DNA of 64,000 bases from Narthecium ossifragum (Eukaryota; Streptophyta; Magnoliopsida; Dioscoreales; Nartheciaceae), in the NCBI GenBank assembly GCA_963920575.1, contig OY986968.1, positions 24,372,129 through 24,436,128 of the forward strand, written 5' to 3'. Shown here in pieces: positions 15,101 through 25,984 of the stretch. A program made the translations under genes and the position numbers. Below the pieces are notes generated by a model. The model ran no database searches and was not told the DNA's origin. It worked only from the letters and a program-made list of their open reading frames with translations. How positions within the stretch are numbered: position 1 is the stretch's first letter; every line of letters starts with the position of its first letter.

Positions 15101-18100
15101 TTACAACCATCAAACAGCACTGAAAGGCAATCATTATCTCGATCTTGAAAAGGAAAGACAAAAGGATTGGAAAATATCCAATCATCAGATCACAAGTTGA
15201 ATCAGGTTAAAACCTCATACCTAGAAATAATCTTCGAAATAGTTTCTCGAGCAATGGCGACTTCAGTTATAACATTTACAGCCATACAAAAGCTGCTACA
15301 TAACTATGTGGCAGAAATTCTGTAATTAGAAATAATGCTATTCAAAGGATAAGACAAGAGTATAATATAGGACATTCTCAGTTGGATATATGTTCCGAAC
15401 CTCATCGGCCATGCGGAGAAGTTCATTAGCATCTGCTGCAGTAAACCATCCATTCTTACAAGCATTCTGAAAGCGAAACAAGTAGGTAAGAAGCAGTCTT
15501 GGAACAGATTATCGGGGCATTAAAAGAAATTTGTTGCTGGATACTCAAGACAAAAAAAATGATGTGAAGCAAAAGGCACTAGTTGGTGTTGTCGGGGAAG
15601 TATTCAGTATAAAGGAATTTGCAAGTTGCAACCAATGTACACAAAAATACATTAATACATACTCAATCACCAATCTGGCAAAATAAACAAATAGAAAAAA
15701 GGGGGAAGGCTTACTAATGAAAGCAAATGACCGTGAAAGAGACATGTTCAATCACCAATCATCAGATAAATTAGTATTATGTGTCATGGCCACAGTGGTC
15801 AATGATAAAAGAATCAGAAACGTGATCTACTTATTTTATCAGAGATATTGGTCATCTTACTTAGCAAAAGAAAACATAGATTACGACTACATCCTCAAGA
15901 AGAAACAGATGCAAGATCAGTGTTATCTTGCTTCCGCAAAATCAGGTCCATATAATTGCTGCATATGGCATATGCATGTGGTATATAAGCAGTGTGGCTG
16001 TGGAACAACAAACGTATATACTTTGCAGAGATGTTTGGTGCACTATAGAATAGTGATGAAATGTTTTGAAAAAGAAATAAATACAATAAAAGAATCAACA
16101 AATTCTAGAAAGTGTAAGCTCGTCAGCAAGAAGTTAATGGATCCAATAAACAACCCAAAATCACGGTTTGTAATCTCTACCAAAACCAACCATTTCAGCA
16201 GAAACAGATTTGATTGGTAGGAATCAGTCCGAAACCAGGCTAGATAATCAAAATTGGTGGGTCTCAGCTAATTTTAGTCACTTCAAACTAGTCTTGGTCC
16301 ATTTCGGCTGAGATAGTCAAGGCTGGTCACAATTCATAACAAAATATTAGACAGAAAGGTGATTGAAATAGAAGGGCTTTCACTTCGTGTCCACTAATGT
16401 CCCATCAACATTTAATTAAAAACTAGATGCCTTTTTCAATAAACAACAGTGCATCGCATGTAAGAACTGGGCATCTATAATGCTACTTGAATCTAGAAAA
16501 ACTCAGAAAGTTCACAAGAGTGAGAACATTTTGTAATACAATCCAATTTCAACACATGCAAGGACCAAAAACTTTGTTTTCAAAACACTTTTAAAAGTTT
16601 TTGAGTTTGACATTTGATCATTTTGCAAGTTATTAGTCACTAACCTCACAAGTTCACGACCATATTCAAAGTTTTGTCTACTAAGCTCCCCCCATCCTTG
16701 CTTTATAGTGTCAATAGCTACATGATGCTATAGCAGATGATAAAATTCATCATTTTAACTTGTAAAGCTTCCGAATTTATCTTATTTTTCCCCTTTTTTT
16801 GGTTTTTCCACCATCTTTCATTTTTCCAATCCAAAATAGCAAAAAGAAAACATGAAACTGCCATAACTGCTAAAACCATCGGAATGTTTCATTTCAGTCA
16901 AAGACTGCAACAAAAAACGTAAAGAATATTTTAAATTGCTCAAATTCTTAGAACAAATATAGATAATAGATGAGAAAAAAATCATGAAATATGATGGATT
17001 GGTGAACACAAGAAGGATGGCACAGAATTGGCAGCTAGCACCATTGTACTCGTATCGCCAGTTATTGTTGAAGTATAATAGGTTTCACAGATCAGAAACA
17101 AAAAAAATTTAACATGAATTTCATTCTCATTGAAAATCATTTTCTTTAATGTCAGAGATTCAAATGCTTTCTGCATATAAACTAAGCATCAGAACAAAAA
17201 CCAGCTGGCGGAGTCTATTTGGATGGACAAAGGTTGGACTCAAGTTTTAGTCCATTCAGTAACAAGGTTTATCTTAATAAGTTGCCACTTGGCAACATCA
17301 TAGCTCTAAACCTATAACAAAATGGAAGGAATCAAGAAGATGATGACCTGTCAACAATAGATCATGGAGCCAATTGAGGGATCACTCAAAACGTTTCAGC
17401 ACAAATGAAAGGAATGAAGAATATTTGAAGGAATATTCATCATCTATACAATCCAAGAAGTGCATGAAGTGGAAAGCAAAAGAATGTGAGATGATTAATC
17501 AAATATCCTCTATTCCTTGACATATGGAGGCTTATATAAAGAGTAGGGTGTTATGCAGAATTTAACAACGAATGAAAGCATTAAACTCTCTTTCCTCTAA
17601 AATAAGTGTTCATGTGAAGCCATTGTCCCTCTAGAAAAGAGAATGGAGGGTTTAAAGTGAGTCCAAGGGTTCATCTTTCATCTTATCCGATCTCCTATAC
17701 CTCAGAACCAATCAGAGCTCTTTCCATTTCCTTCCACCCTCGAAGAAACTCTACAAAACCTTAAGGGTGAACAGCCCCACCTAATCGAAAAGTTCACCTA
17801 TCCCCCCACCAAATGTGATGAAATCGCCCTTTCAGAAGCTCAATGTGTGAATATTATCCCTTCTCACAGCAACTCTTCTTCCTTGTTCAGGTAACTTTGT
17901 AATAGACTCCGCATTATTATCCTGCATTTACTCAATTGAGCTTCTCCTATTCAGCATGAAACTCTAATCATGAGCCAAAAATATCATGTACTCTTCGAAA
18001 CCAATTTTCCAAACCCCTGTTAGCTGTCCTGCTTCACTGCCTTTGTGTTCTTGTCCTAAATTTTCTGTTTCTTATGTCTATACTTTCTCCACACATGCTT

Positions 18101-19658
18101 CTTCGAAAGGACACTAACAATTATGGAGGCACCCAAAAAAGCCATATCGACCTGTTCTGGGTAAAATTGATAGAGTATGTAACAATTCTCTCCTCCCACA
18201 AAAACTATGTTAAACAATGGCAAAGATCAAGTAGGATAATAAGTTAAGCGTGCAAGGAACCCACAAGCACTAAAGTTAGCTAGTTTCTTTTGTGCTTATA
18301 TTACTGTAAAGCAAAAAAATGGAAGAGGTTAATTTACCTTGGCAGAAATCATCAGCACCATAATAGCAGATTGAAGGGAAGGATCAGTGCTATGCTGGTA
18401 CACCTTTACAACATCGAAATAGAACATGATATGGCAATGAGAAATAACATATTCATGAAAGATTAGCAAGGAACATCGAGGGGACAAATACAATGTAAAA
18501 GCAACCCTCAAGCAAATAATCATTAGTAGGAATAATATGAGTGTTAATTACAGCAAATAGCGTCTCTTAGATAAGCAAATGACATCACAAACCTAATACC
18601 AAGACCTATATATAGGAACCATGATTAGGCCAATCCCAATCATGAGCGACAAATTCTCCTAACAAAACTATACTCCTACCAAATCCAAACTCCTAGCAAA
18701 ATCGAACTGCTACTAATTCGAGTTTCAAATAATTAACTCTATCTGTTAGCCAGCAGGTCATGCAAGCAAAAAATGAAAGACACATAGCCAATCCTCTCAA
18801 CAAGGGTCTCATCCGAACATATGTGCATAGCCACTGAAAGCACTTATAGCATTCACGAAAACATGAAGAACAAGCAACTGTCCATCATATAAAGTTCTTG
18901 TCTGATATAGAAATGAAGATCCCAGTAAGTGGACAAGCAATTCCATAAGATTCGACATTGCATGCCTACTTAACAACACAGAGGCTAGTAACATGTGTCC
19001 ATGAAGGGAGTCCAGATACAAATCAATATTCTGTTCAGCTCAGGGCTAAAATAACTATTCTCATCATCCTTAATTTAGCATTTTAGAGGTTAATAATTGC
19101 AATGCAAACCAAATCTGGTTCCAAGTAAAAAGGAAACAAAAGGGTTTCCTCTCCAAACACAAAAGTTCAATTTCCCTCCTAAACTTTTCCCCCAAACTTC
19201 ATGTACCTCAGTAAATATATAATTTTCAATGCATGAACGCATTGGAAAGCAAAAGTTTTCATTTTGACTTCCCTCCACAAAGTATAGCATAGGAAAAGTA
19301 AAATACAAGAATCATAGATCTTAAGATATATGATCATGTGTTAGAACGGCAATTGCAAGCTTCTAAACGAAAGATTAATACCATTATGAATCCAGGCTTG
19401 TGCTTCATACTTTTCTTAGGAATGTTCCAATATCATGCTCTTCTCACTTGATACAAGGAACTTAACATCAACCTTTATTTGTTAATATTCATCATCAGTG
19501 CTCTCCATTGCAATGTGAATTGATTGCTTAGTTTTCTATTCAATGTTCATGCTTTCCATTTAGAATAGAAAAAACCCAATTAACACGAACAATCCACTGT
19601 ACTATAGTGGATGTGCGTGTGTGCGCGCATGTGTGTGTGTGTGTCTGTGTGTGTGTTC

Positions 19659-19697
<39 letters not shown>

Positions 19698-22044
19698 AGG
19701 AAATTTACCTCCTTTATTACTGACGGCAGCCGATGTGCGTGTTCAGAAATTTCATTGTACAAGATCGCACAATCAATACCCCTGCAAGTGGGAAGCAAAA
19801 CATCATAAAATGTAAGGACTCTGAACGTACAAGATCGAACAAGAATAACACATACTTTATAAGGGTACAAAGGCATCCTCAGTTTTTTTCAATCAAAGAA
19901 GGAACAAAAAGCCTGAAGGAAACTTCAACCTACACTTATCCCGAATGGATGAGCTAATGATGCAAGAACAACGAAAACCAAGGTAAGCCATAAATGTTTC
20001 CTAGGTTTTTCTCTCCCTTTACTCTCAAGTCTCAAGAACCTCACTTCCCAGCTTGCACACTATATTTCTGGCCAATTATGTCTAGGATCAATAATGTTCT
20101 TGATAAAATATGAACTCTAACCACTAAGGGTCAAAGGTAACAAAATCAACATCTCCTGTTGCAGAGAAAATTCAAATCAAATAGGTCCATTTTGGTAAGC
20201 TGGCTCTATCTGCTGATGATTACACCATTAACATTTATGGAACTGCAGTAGCAGCCTTTGATAATGACCTTTAAGGGATAAAATTATCGCCATGAAACAA
20301 GTGAGGATCAAATTATGATATCAAACAAAATGCTGCGATATTATAAAAATTCACTTTCTACTTGACATCCAATTCTCTTGGTCTCATTTTGGCACTTTCC
20401 CCTATTATCAGAAACAAAACAAAGTGTACTATTGTACTGGAAATTACAATTTAGACTTGCCTCATGCTTATTCTTGAAGAACCTCATCCATCAAGGAAAC
20501 TAGAACTGGGAATTAAAAAGAACACAGTAATTCATCTGCTATTCAAATCAAACTATGGAGAAAAACATCGAATACCAAATGAACGCAAGATATATGATTA
20601 GAAAGATTAGTCTGGATTCGGATCATCACACACTCCAATTAAGAAACTTTTGGCTGAAATCCAAGTTCTTGTGTGAGTACATAAAACTTTCCCCTCTCAA
20701 AACAATCAGGCTAAGATATCTTATCACATGGTATCGGAAGCAGATGAGTATCAAAACAATAAGAAATTTGTCTTTAGATTCACAAGTGACCATCGGCATT
20801 TTATCCAGAAGGTTCAAGCATCCATGTGTTTTGCCCTGTAAAATTTGATGGTCTGCCTTGTTATCAACTTCACGGAAGTTGAACAGTTCTAATTCTGAAG
20901 TTTTGTGATCCAAAACAACCTTTTGAAGGCAAGCAGTGGATGACATCATGACACCAATTATTATCCCTTTCTTCATTGTTGGCTTCTCATGAACAAAATA
21001 CTAGAGATTCCAACCACGAATATCCAAGAAGACGCCATCCAATTTTATGAGTGACACATGAAACACTAGGAGACCAAGAATTCTCAGAACCGAAGCATTT
21101 CATTGAGCATTATCACATCCTGTCCGCCCTCCGCCGAATAGCAAAGTGATAGGCCCTTACCAAGTCTTTCCCATTCTTATACCAAAAAACCAGCAATTCA
21201 ACTCAAACGTCCTTCTCTTCTATGAGTGCAAGAAATTCTCCCTGATAAAACCTAGTAGAAAGAAAACGACCACAAATCCATCTACATGCACATTTTCAAA
21301 GTATAACACCCAACATTACCACCCCTGTTTCATCCACAAACAATCGAACCCAAAAAATAGTAGAGACAGAAACCTAGGTTACCAGGCAAGGGAGAAGACA
21401 AGGTGGGTGAGCTCGGATGGCTGGGGCAGTACGCCCTTCTTGAAGTACAAGGCGACGCGGTCAGCAACTGCGAGGAGGCAGATGGAGTTTATCCCCACCA
21501 CCGACATCTGGCTAAACCCGTCGCCCGGCAAGGGTTGGAAGGAGGCTAGGGTGTAGCCCTCGCCATCGAACCCTCACCCCGCTTCATTCTCCTCTCTCTC
21601 CCCCCCTCCCCCCATAGGTCCTTACCGAGTCTTTCCCGTTCTCATACGATTAACCATAAATGCAACTCAAGCGTCCTTCTCTTCTATGAGTGCAAGAAAT
21701 CCTTCCCTAATAAAACCTTATACAAACAAAACGACGACAAATCCATCTCTCGCCCACACTTCCAAAGTATAAACCCCAACATTTCCAAACCCTCTTCCAT
21801 CCGCTACCAATAAAATCCAAAAAATATTTAGAAACAGAAACTCAGGTTACCTGGCGAGAGAGAACACAAGGTGGGCGAGCTCGGCTGGCCGGAACCGCAC
21901 GCCCTTCTGGAAGTACACAGCGAGGCGGTCGACGACAGCGAGGAGGCGGATTGAGTTCATCCCCGACACCGACATCTGGCCAACGCCACCGCTGCTACCG
22001 CCGGCAACGGTGTGCGGAGGAGGCTGGGGTATAGCGCTCGCCAT
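148..22044 (-). CDS. PIAL2-like: PIAL1/2-like E4 SUMO-protein ligase (SP-RING), 16 exons
   Basis: Reassembled by splice sites with every phase consistent: exons 22044-21851, 19781-19709, 18403-18338, 15466-15401, 15303-15221, 14528-14477, 11615-11550, 11370-11303, 11232-11184, 11088-11004, 10895-10797, 7280-7229, 3836-3785, 3706-3590, 3523-2579, 903-148 (2823 nt, 940 aa). The N-terminal part (SIRLLAVVDRLAVYF, LVFSLARGIDCAILYNE, SAIMVLMISAK) and the middle (LLNGKG-like FLVNGKGVDRRTNVSL, MLKYGTNIVQAIG) match plant PIAL proteins. The SP-RING finger is split over exons 13-14 (GYLCNHHQCFDYDNF, then WRCPFCNQPVSCIDLRID), with the Cys/His ligands visible. An acidic-flanked VDDVVIF at the start of exon 15 looks like a SUMO-interacting motif. 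The long Ser/Gln-rich C-terminus has no recognised domain. In Arabidopsis, PIAL1/2 extend SUMO chains and PIAL2 works with MOM1 in transcriptional silencing. The start is the ATG at 22044. Intron 14 uses a GC donor. Exon 5 (15303-15221) is the least certain junction. Confidence 0.9.
904..2578 (-). other. Last intron of the PIAL-like gene
   Basis: Between a GT donor after 2579 and an AG acceptor before 903, both phase 0. AT-rich, with short spurious open frames only. I see no repeat or gene in it. Confidence 0.7.
3837..7228 (-). other. Large PIAL intron 12 with GC-rich islands
   Basis: About 3.4 kb between the exons ending in the LNCPIR segment and starting the SP-RING. It is mostly AT-rich. 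Two GC-rich islands stand out, near 4050-4260 and 6110-6770. The second is full of GGGC(T)TGGGCC-like words in both orientations and ends near the phrase GATGAACACCCCTGG, which looks like a transposon edge. No coding domain is recognisable, so the islands are probably unidentified insertions. Confidence 0.5.
8440..10330. repeat. GC-rich insertion with nested tandem repeats in PIAL intron 11
   Basis: An island of about 1.9 kb in an otherwise AT-rich intron. A 60-bp unit is duplicated exactly in tandem at 8504-8563 and 8564-8623. A longer GC-rich unit containing CTCAAATCCGACGCCG recurs at 8685, 8857 and 8990 (spacing 172 and 133 bp). From 9110 to 9740 a degenerate minisatellite repeats TTCTCTTTTTCACTGATGTT and a part like GTTCACGAATGGGTT. 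10020-10250 is rich in GGCGACGACGG. A plus-strand open frame at 8472-8732 reads across the 60-bp duplication (20 residues twice, VRPPRVPDIPWMSFIL in each copy), so this may once have been captured coding sequence. I found no terminal inverted repeats and do not recognise the protein. Confidence 0.6.
12538..12768 (+). mobile_element. Small poly(A)-tailed retroposon (SINE or 5'-truncated LINE)
   Basis: Ends in TAATA followed by a run of A at 12757-12769. It is flanked by an imperfect 18-19 bp target-site duplication: AGCTCTAAGGAGATATAAC at 12518-12536 and AGCTCCAAGGAAATAAAC at 12769-12786. The body has no visible coding capacity. The poly(A) tail and long direct flanks indicate target-primed reverse transcription. 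Divergence between the flanks suggests an old insertion in the PIAL intron. Confidence 0.65.
13154..14224. mobile_element. Non-autonomous PIF/Harbinger-like element
   Basis: About 1.07 kb in a PIAL intron. The left end is GGGCCTGCTCGGTTGCA. The right end in reverse complement is GGGGTTGTTTGATTGCA. Both are flanked by TTA (13151-13153 and 14225-14227), the 3-bp target site typical of PIF/Harbinger. The interior is partly GC-rich, with GCCGG/CCGGCA words and a pyrimidine-rich tract at 13860-13990. Overlapping frames in this segment look spurious and no transposase is present. It could instead be a hAT or CACTA derivative, but the 3-bp TTA duplication favours Harbinger. Confidence 0.65.
14529..15220 (-). 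other. PIAL intron 5, nothing recognised
   Basis: AT-rich intron of about 700 bp with consistent splice sites at both ends (AG|GTATGAGG donor after 15221; GCAG acceptor before 14528). No repeat or gene seen. Confidence 0.5.
15467..18337 (-). other. PIAL intron 3 with probable retroelement remnant
   Basis: AT-rich intron of 2.9 kb. Around 17520-17660 a segment reads like the end of an LTR (TATATAAAG, then a pyrimidine-rich stretch and many short direct words), followed by a downstream stretch that resembles an untranslated leader. No pol domain is present. A 167-codon frame at 15717-16220 has low-complexity composition and no recognisable motif, and is taken as chance. Confidence 0.35.
19618..19698. 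repeat. Compound (TG)n-(GA)n microsatellite
   Basis: A TG/CG-rich run at 19613-19655 is followed by a (GA)n run at 19658-19698. On the gene strand it starts about 10 nt inside the intron that follows PIAL exon 2, so transcripts read it as a long CT tract just after the GTAAAT donor at 19708-19703. Confidence 0.9.
19782..21146. other. PIAL intron 1, distal part, no gene
   Basis: AT-rich. Around 20710-20850 there is a hint of Ty1/copia-like sequence (GGTATCGGAAGCAGATGAG resembles a methionine-tRNA primer site, and CCTGTAAAATTTGATGGTC resembles a gag start), but no continuous domain. Nothing else is recognised. Confidence 0.35.
21388..21566 (-). pseudogene. Degenerate tandem copy of PIAL exon 1
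   Basis: A block of about 450 bp (roughly 21147-21600) repeats the promoter-proximal sequence and exon 1 of the PIAL gene, which lie in the next block (roughly 21616-22080); the offset is 464-478 bp. The copy has an ATG at the equivalent place (21566), but a TAG follows six codons later and the frame is shifted. Further on, the pieces QMSVVGINSICLLAVAD and ELTHLVFSLA are clearly paralogous to exon 1 (QMSVSGMNSIRLLAVVD, ELAHLVFSLA). The donor has changed from CCAG|GTAACC to CCTG|GTAACC. It lies inside intron 1 and is probably non-coding now. Confidence 0.85.
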
Positions 22045-22400
22045 CGAACCCTCCCCCCTCACTATTCTCCTCTCTCCCGGTTTCCCCCCTCCAGAAGTAT
22101 GTATAACCTTTTCCAGCTGCCGCTGAACCTTAGCAACCACGTCAGCTCTTCTTTTAACAGATTCTTTAAAATATAGGTAGAAGAACCATTTTTGTAGTTC
22201 ATGATTCTCTATACAACAACTCTCTGCATCATCAGATACTCCAAGGGCCTGTTTGGGATCCACGATATCTAAGGGACGGAATCCACACCCGCGGACTCCA
22301 CCCCCAGCGTCCACGCGAATTGCGCGAACGCCGAAATCGGGATCCGTCTAAGGCGGATCCCAATTTTTGGGATCCGCTAGACAACAACAGTAACATATTA
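22045..22400 (-). promoter_or_regulatory. Upstream region of the PIAL-like gene
   Basis: A C/T-rich leader (CCCTCCCCCCTCACTATTC on the plus strand) directly precedes the ATG and is shared with the duplicated copy downstream. At 22254 the phrase GGGCCTGTTTGGGATCC looks like the terminus of an inserted DNA transposon, so the native promoter may be short. No clear TATA box was found. Confidence 0.4.
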
Positions 22401-23010
22401 CATGAACCTTATAAGGAGCAATAACGGTTAACTTGCATTAATTCATATCCCATAAGTTTCTTTATATATATTCCCTAAGTTGGCTTTATATAAAGCTACA
22501 TTAATTCATATCAACCTAAGTTCTATTAATATTATATTATGTTAATGCTAAGACTTATATTATTTATTATTATTTTATATACCCTAAGTTTTAGGGAAAA
22601 TTACCGTTTAGTCTCTTTAGGAGAAGTTATTTGCTATTTAGTCTCCTTGAAAGATTTTAAGCCATTTAGTCCCTTTTTGGACAGCTGTACTTTCTTATCT
22701 CTAAAATACCCTTTATGTATTTTTTTTAAATGAGAGATGGATGAATAGTTTTTGAATTAGGTGATTGGCATTAAATGGAGTGGTTGGGAATATATACACA
22801 TATTCCCAATACATGAAAGACATGCATGCATCCACTTTTATGGCTGGATGCATGCATTAATGGGGGCATTAATAGTAAAAAATGAAATATTAAAAAATAG
22901 TTGGTAAATACCAGAAAATAGGAAAATTACCGAAAAAAATTGAGAAAAAATGGTAGAAAAGTATAAAAAATACCCGAAAATATAATAAAAAAAATTGAAA
23001 TTTTTTTGGT
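22400..23010. other. AT-rich gene-free stretch
   Basis: Contains phrases such as TTAGTCTCTTTAGGAGAAG and TTTAGTCCCTTTTTGGACAG, a style common at retroelement edges, and (A)n/(T)n runs. No gene or clear element boundary is seen. Confidence 0.4.
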
Positions 23011-23815
23011 GAAGTAACTACAGTTTTTTTGTAAAGTAATTGCCATTTAAATGACAAGTAACTACCATTATGATGGGAAGTAACTACCATCATATTAGAG
23101 AAGTAACTACCATTACAATGGGAAAGTAACTATCATTATACTGGGGAAGTAACTACCCATACTTGGAGAAGTAACTACCCATACTTGGAAAAGTAACTAC
23201 AAGTATAATAGGAAGTGACCACCATTGTATTAGGGAAGTAACTACCATTAACAACATGAAAGTAACTACTAATACTTGGGGGAAGTAAGTACCATTTTTT
23301 TGAAAATACTTTTAAGATGGTAGTTACTTCCCACTTTAAGTGATAGTTACTTACCGAAATAAATGGTAGTTACTTCCCAAATGATAATTGGTAGCTACTT
23401 CCCTTATCTATGGAAGATAGTAGGTAGTTAGATGGTAGTTACTTCCCAATCAAATTGGTAGTAACTTCCTAGTTAAATGGTAGTTACTTCCCTTATAATC
23501 GGTAGTTACTTGTTAATTGGTAGTTACTTCCCAAAATATTGGTCATTACTTTATAATTTTCTGGGAAGTAACTACAAATAGTTAATATAAAAAAAAATTC
23601 TGATAAGTAACTACAAAAATTACTACAAAATTTTTTGGGAAGTAATTACAATTTATGAAAATTACCTACAATTTATGGGAAATAACTACAAATATTGGTA
23701 GTTACTTCCCAGTGTTACTACCCTATTTCTGGGGAATAGTAACTACAATTTTTTGAGAAAGTATCTACAATTTATGCGAAGTAACTACCAATTTTGATAG
23801 TTACTTCCCAGTTTT
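23010..23815. repeat. Minisatellite of AAGTAACTACCAT units in both orientations
   Basis: More than 25 copies of a 16-25 bp unit centred on GGGAAGTAACTACCATTA. Copies read forward at 23010-23295, as the reverse complement (TGGTAGTTACTTCCC) at 23318-23550, then forward, reverse, forward and reverse again to 23812. The orientation blocks could pair into long hairpins. There is no coding capacity. The array runs to within about 35 bp of the assembly gap. Confidence 0.9.
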
Positions 23816-23848
23816 GGAGACGGGGAATGTGGCGGGGGACGCCGATGG

Positions 23849-24048
23849 NNNNNNNNNNNNNNNNNNNNNNNNNNNNNNNNNNNNNNNNNNNNNNNNNNNN
23901 NNNNNNNNNNNNNNNNNNNNNNNNNNNNNNNNNNNNNNNNNNNNNNNNNNNNNNNNNNNNNNNNNNNNNNNNNNNNNNNNNNNNNNNNNNNNNNNNNNNN
24001 NNNNNNNNNNNNNNNNNNNNNNNNNNNNNNNNNNNNNNNNNNNNNNNN
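23849..24048. other. Assembly gap (200 N)
   Basis: Exactly 200 unknown bases, a placeholder size. It follows the inverted minisatellite, which probably broke the assembly, so true length and content are unknown. Confidence 0.98.
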
Positions 24049-24370
24049 TGAAATTATTAGAATATGAAAATCATATAAATTATTATTTCTTATTCATTAG
24101 ACAATATGAGAGAATGAATTAAAAAAGATAAACAAATGTCTTTGGATAATGAATTAAAGAAAAACATAATGACCATATTTTATTATGAAGTAATGGATAG
24201 AGGAGCTACAGTGATACTCTACATGTGGAGTTTCATTGTAGCTCTTGTAGTCAAATACTCTATTTTAGAAGAACTGATGGAGGAGGATTTTAGCTTAAAA
24301 AATATTGTATCTCATGTAAAATAGAGCTTTCGGCTCTTTTACAGGAGCTGCTGCGGATGCTCTAATAAGC
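24049..24370. mobile_element. Right end of an AT-rich inverted-repeat transposon
   Basis: The first 70 bases after the gap match 63277-63350 in wording (GAAATTATTAGAATATGAAA, TATTCATTAGACAA). The segment ends near 24362 with CTGCTGCGGATGCTCT. Its reverse complement, AGAGCATCCGCAGCAG, matches the left end of the element at 62184 (AGAGCATCCGCATCAG). The left part is lost in the assembly gap. Confidence 0.6.
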
Positions 24371-24539
24371 CCTTTTTTGCAGAAAACCCACTCGAGTAAG
24401 TAGTATTACTTCCGTGGCTAATTTAGAAGATAGTTGTCTATGAAGTCATTAGGGACGAAATAAAGGTTTAGTAGCCATATACACATGCCGGGATCATAAA
24501 GTTAAAATAATATACAATTCTAATACTCACATGTGGCAG

Positions 24540-25020
24540 TCGTATATATTTATGACGTGACATATGAGCCATATATACAAACATGTGGCGTATGGTTGTA
24601 ACCATATAGCCGTATAAATAGAGGAGGGGGTTAGTAGGGGTGGATGGTTACATGTGAGGGTCACCTAATTTATTATATAAGATCCAGTGCATCCTATTAG
24701 ACGGATAGATATGCATGATTCAAGTTAAGTTCGGATATATTAGACGACCAAGATAAAGTCATGTGAAGGGTGGTGGTCATAGGGTGGTTGAGAGAGAGAT
24801 GTTGATTAGTGGGAGTTTGTGGCTACCCATGTCAGGTGGCACGGGGCCACCTAGTCTATCTTATATAAGTAACGTTTATGACGAGGCATATGACTCGTAT
24901 ATTTACACATACGTGGCATCTTAGTCATACAAATAGAGAGATGAGATAGAGGGGGATAATGGGGTGGGTGGTTATTCGTGCCAAGTAGCTCGGGAGGCCC
25001 ACCTAGTCTCATATAGAGTA
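24540..25020. repeat. Two diverged direct copies of a 140-bp segment
   Basis: Segments at about 24548-24690 and 24872-25012 share the order TTTATGACG, CATATGA, TACA/ACATNNGTGGC, then a TATAAATAGAG-like box (CGTATAAATAGAGG in the first, ATACAAATAGAGAG in the second), then GGTGGNTGGTTA and CACCTA. Both include a possible TATA box, so they could be old LTR promoters. No coding sequence is linked to them. Confidence 0.55.
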
Positions 25021-25313
25021 GTAGTATGCTCGGGTCCCTGTGTAGCACCTAACGGGTTTGATGTGTAGTGTGTTCGAGAGTTAAGGTTTTACTCTGTTAT
25101 TAAGCCCTTCATGGAGTTTCGATGGATTTAATTTAGGGCTTCCTCCCCTTCATGTGGAATAATAGTCTTCTTCCATAGCTAAGAATGAAGCACAACGTCC
25201 ATTCAAACCAACATCCTCAGAGACATCGTCTTGAGGAGCAACGATAAGAGATAGGCAAAAGGAAAACACCTAGAGCAGCAACCAAACGGCGAAAGCATGA
25301 AGTAGTAGGTAAA

Positions 25314-25860
25314 AGAGACCGGATCAATGCTCTCCCCGAATGTCTCCCGATCCACATCGTCTCATTCCTGCCCGTGGTCAAAGCATATAGCGCGAGCTTT
25401 GTCTCCAGAAGGTGGAGGATGCCTATGGAGTTTATGATTACATTCTCAAGATGCTCGAAGACTGCCAAGGATTAGCGGTTTGAAGTTTCCACTTACAAAT
25501 ACCCGTAAAAACCCTTGTTGCGCCCGTTGCGCCTTATAGTGTCGATCGACTCATGTCATTTGCTAAGGAACATAACGTGGAGGAACTCATCTGAATGTTT
25601 ATTATGGTGTTTGTTGTTGATTTTCTTTTGATCTACCTAAGCTGTATACTCTGACGTTTTATTTTCACGGCTTGAGACAATTGCATTCTCTCACTCTAGT
25701 CAACTGCAATATGGAGGGGCAGGATAAGCGTTATTATGTAGATATCATCTCCTTTCCATGGCTCAAAACCCTCAACCCCCAATTATGTTTGTTTTGCTAG
25801 CTCTATGTTGAAGGATATGATACTGAGTTCACCGCTGTTGGAGATGTTGAGCATCTCTAG
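25314..25860 (+). pseudogene. F-box/LRR (FBD-type) protein pseudogene
   Basis: A plus-strand frame from 25314 reads RDRINALPECLPIHIVSFLP and then SFVSRRWR, the classic N-terminal F-box of plant F-box/FBD/LRR proteins (DRIS.LPD.LL..ILSFLP...SVLSRRWR). About 240 bp downstream a leucine-rich-repeat-like piece (LRQLHSLTLVNCNMEGQ, then ISFPWLKTLNPQLC) is recognisable in another frame. There are stops before and after each piece and the frame is interrupted, so it cannot make a full receptor for SCF ubiquitin ligases. There is no clear start codon. It sits in transposon-rich DNA and is a decayed copy. Confidence 0.7.
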
Positions 25861-25984
25861 TAGTTCAATTGTTTCCATACGCATTCTAAGTGGATTCAAC
25901 TCGGACTCACTGCTAGCTACCCCCAAAGTAGTTAGTTAGTAGTTCGATTATAAATTTATAATTTTGATCGGACACGTCAAGCCG

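Noticed and set aside
15717..16220. 167-codon open frame on the plus strand in a PIAL intron
   Set aside because: Composition is like translated AT-rich intron; no domain, no splice context, antisense to a well-supported gene.
20555..20976. Possible Ty1/copia gag fragment in PIAL intron 1
   Set aside because: Only two short suggestive words; no continuous similarity on either strand.
23010..23815. CRISPR-like repeat array
   Set aside because: Plant context, spacers of irregular length and unit orientation switching; it is a minisatellite.
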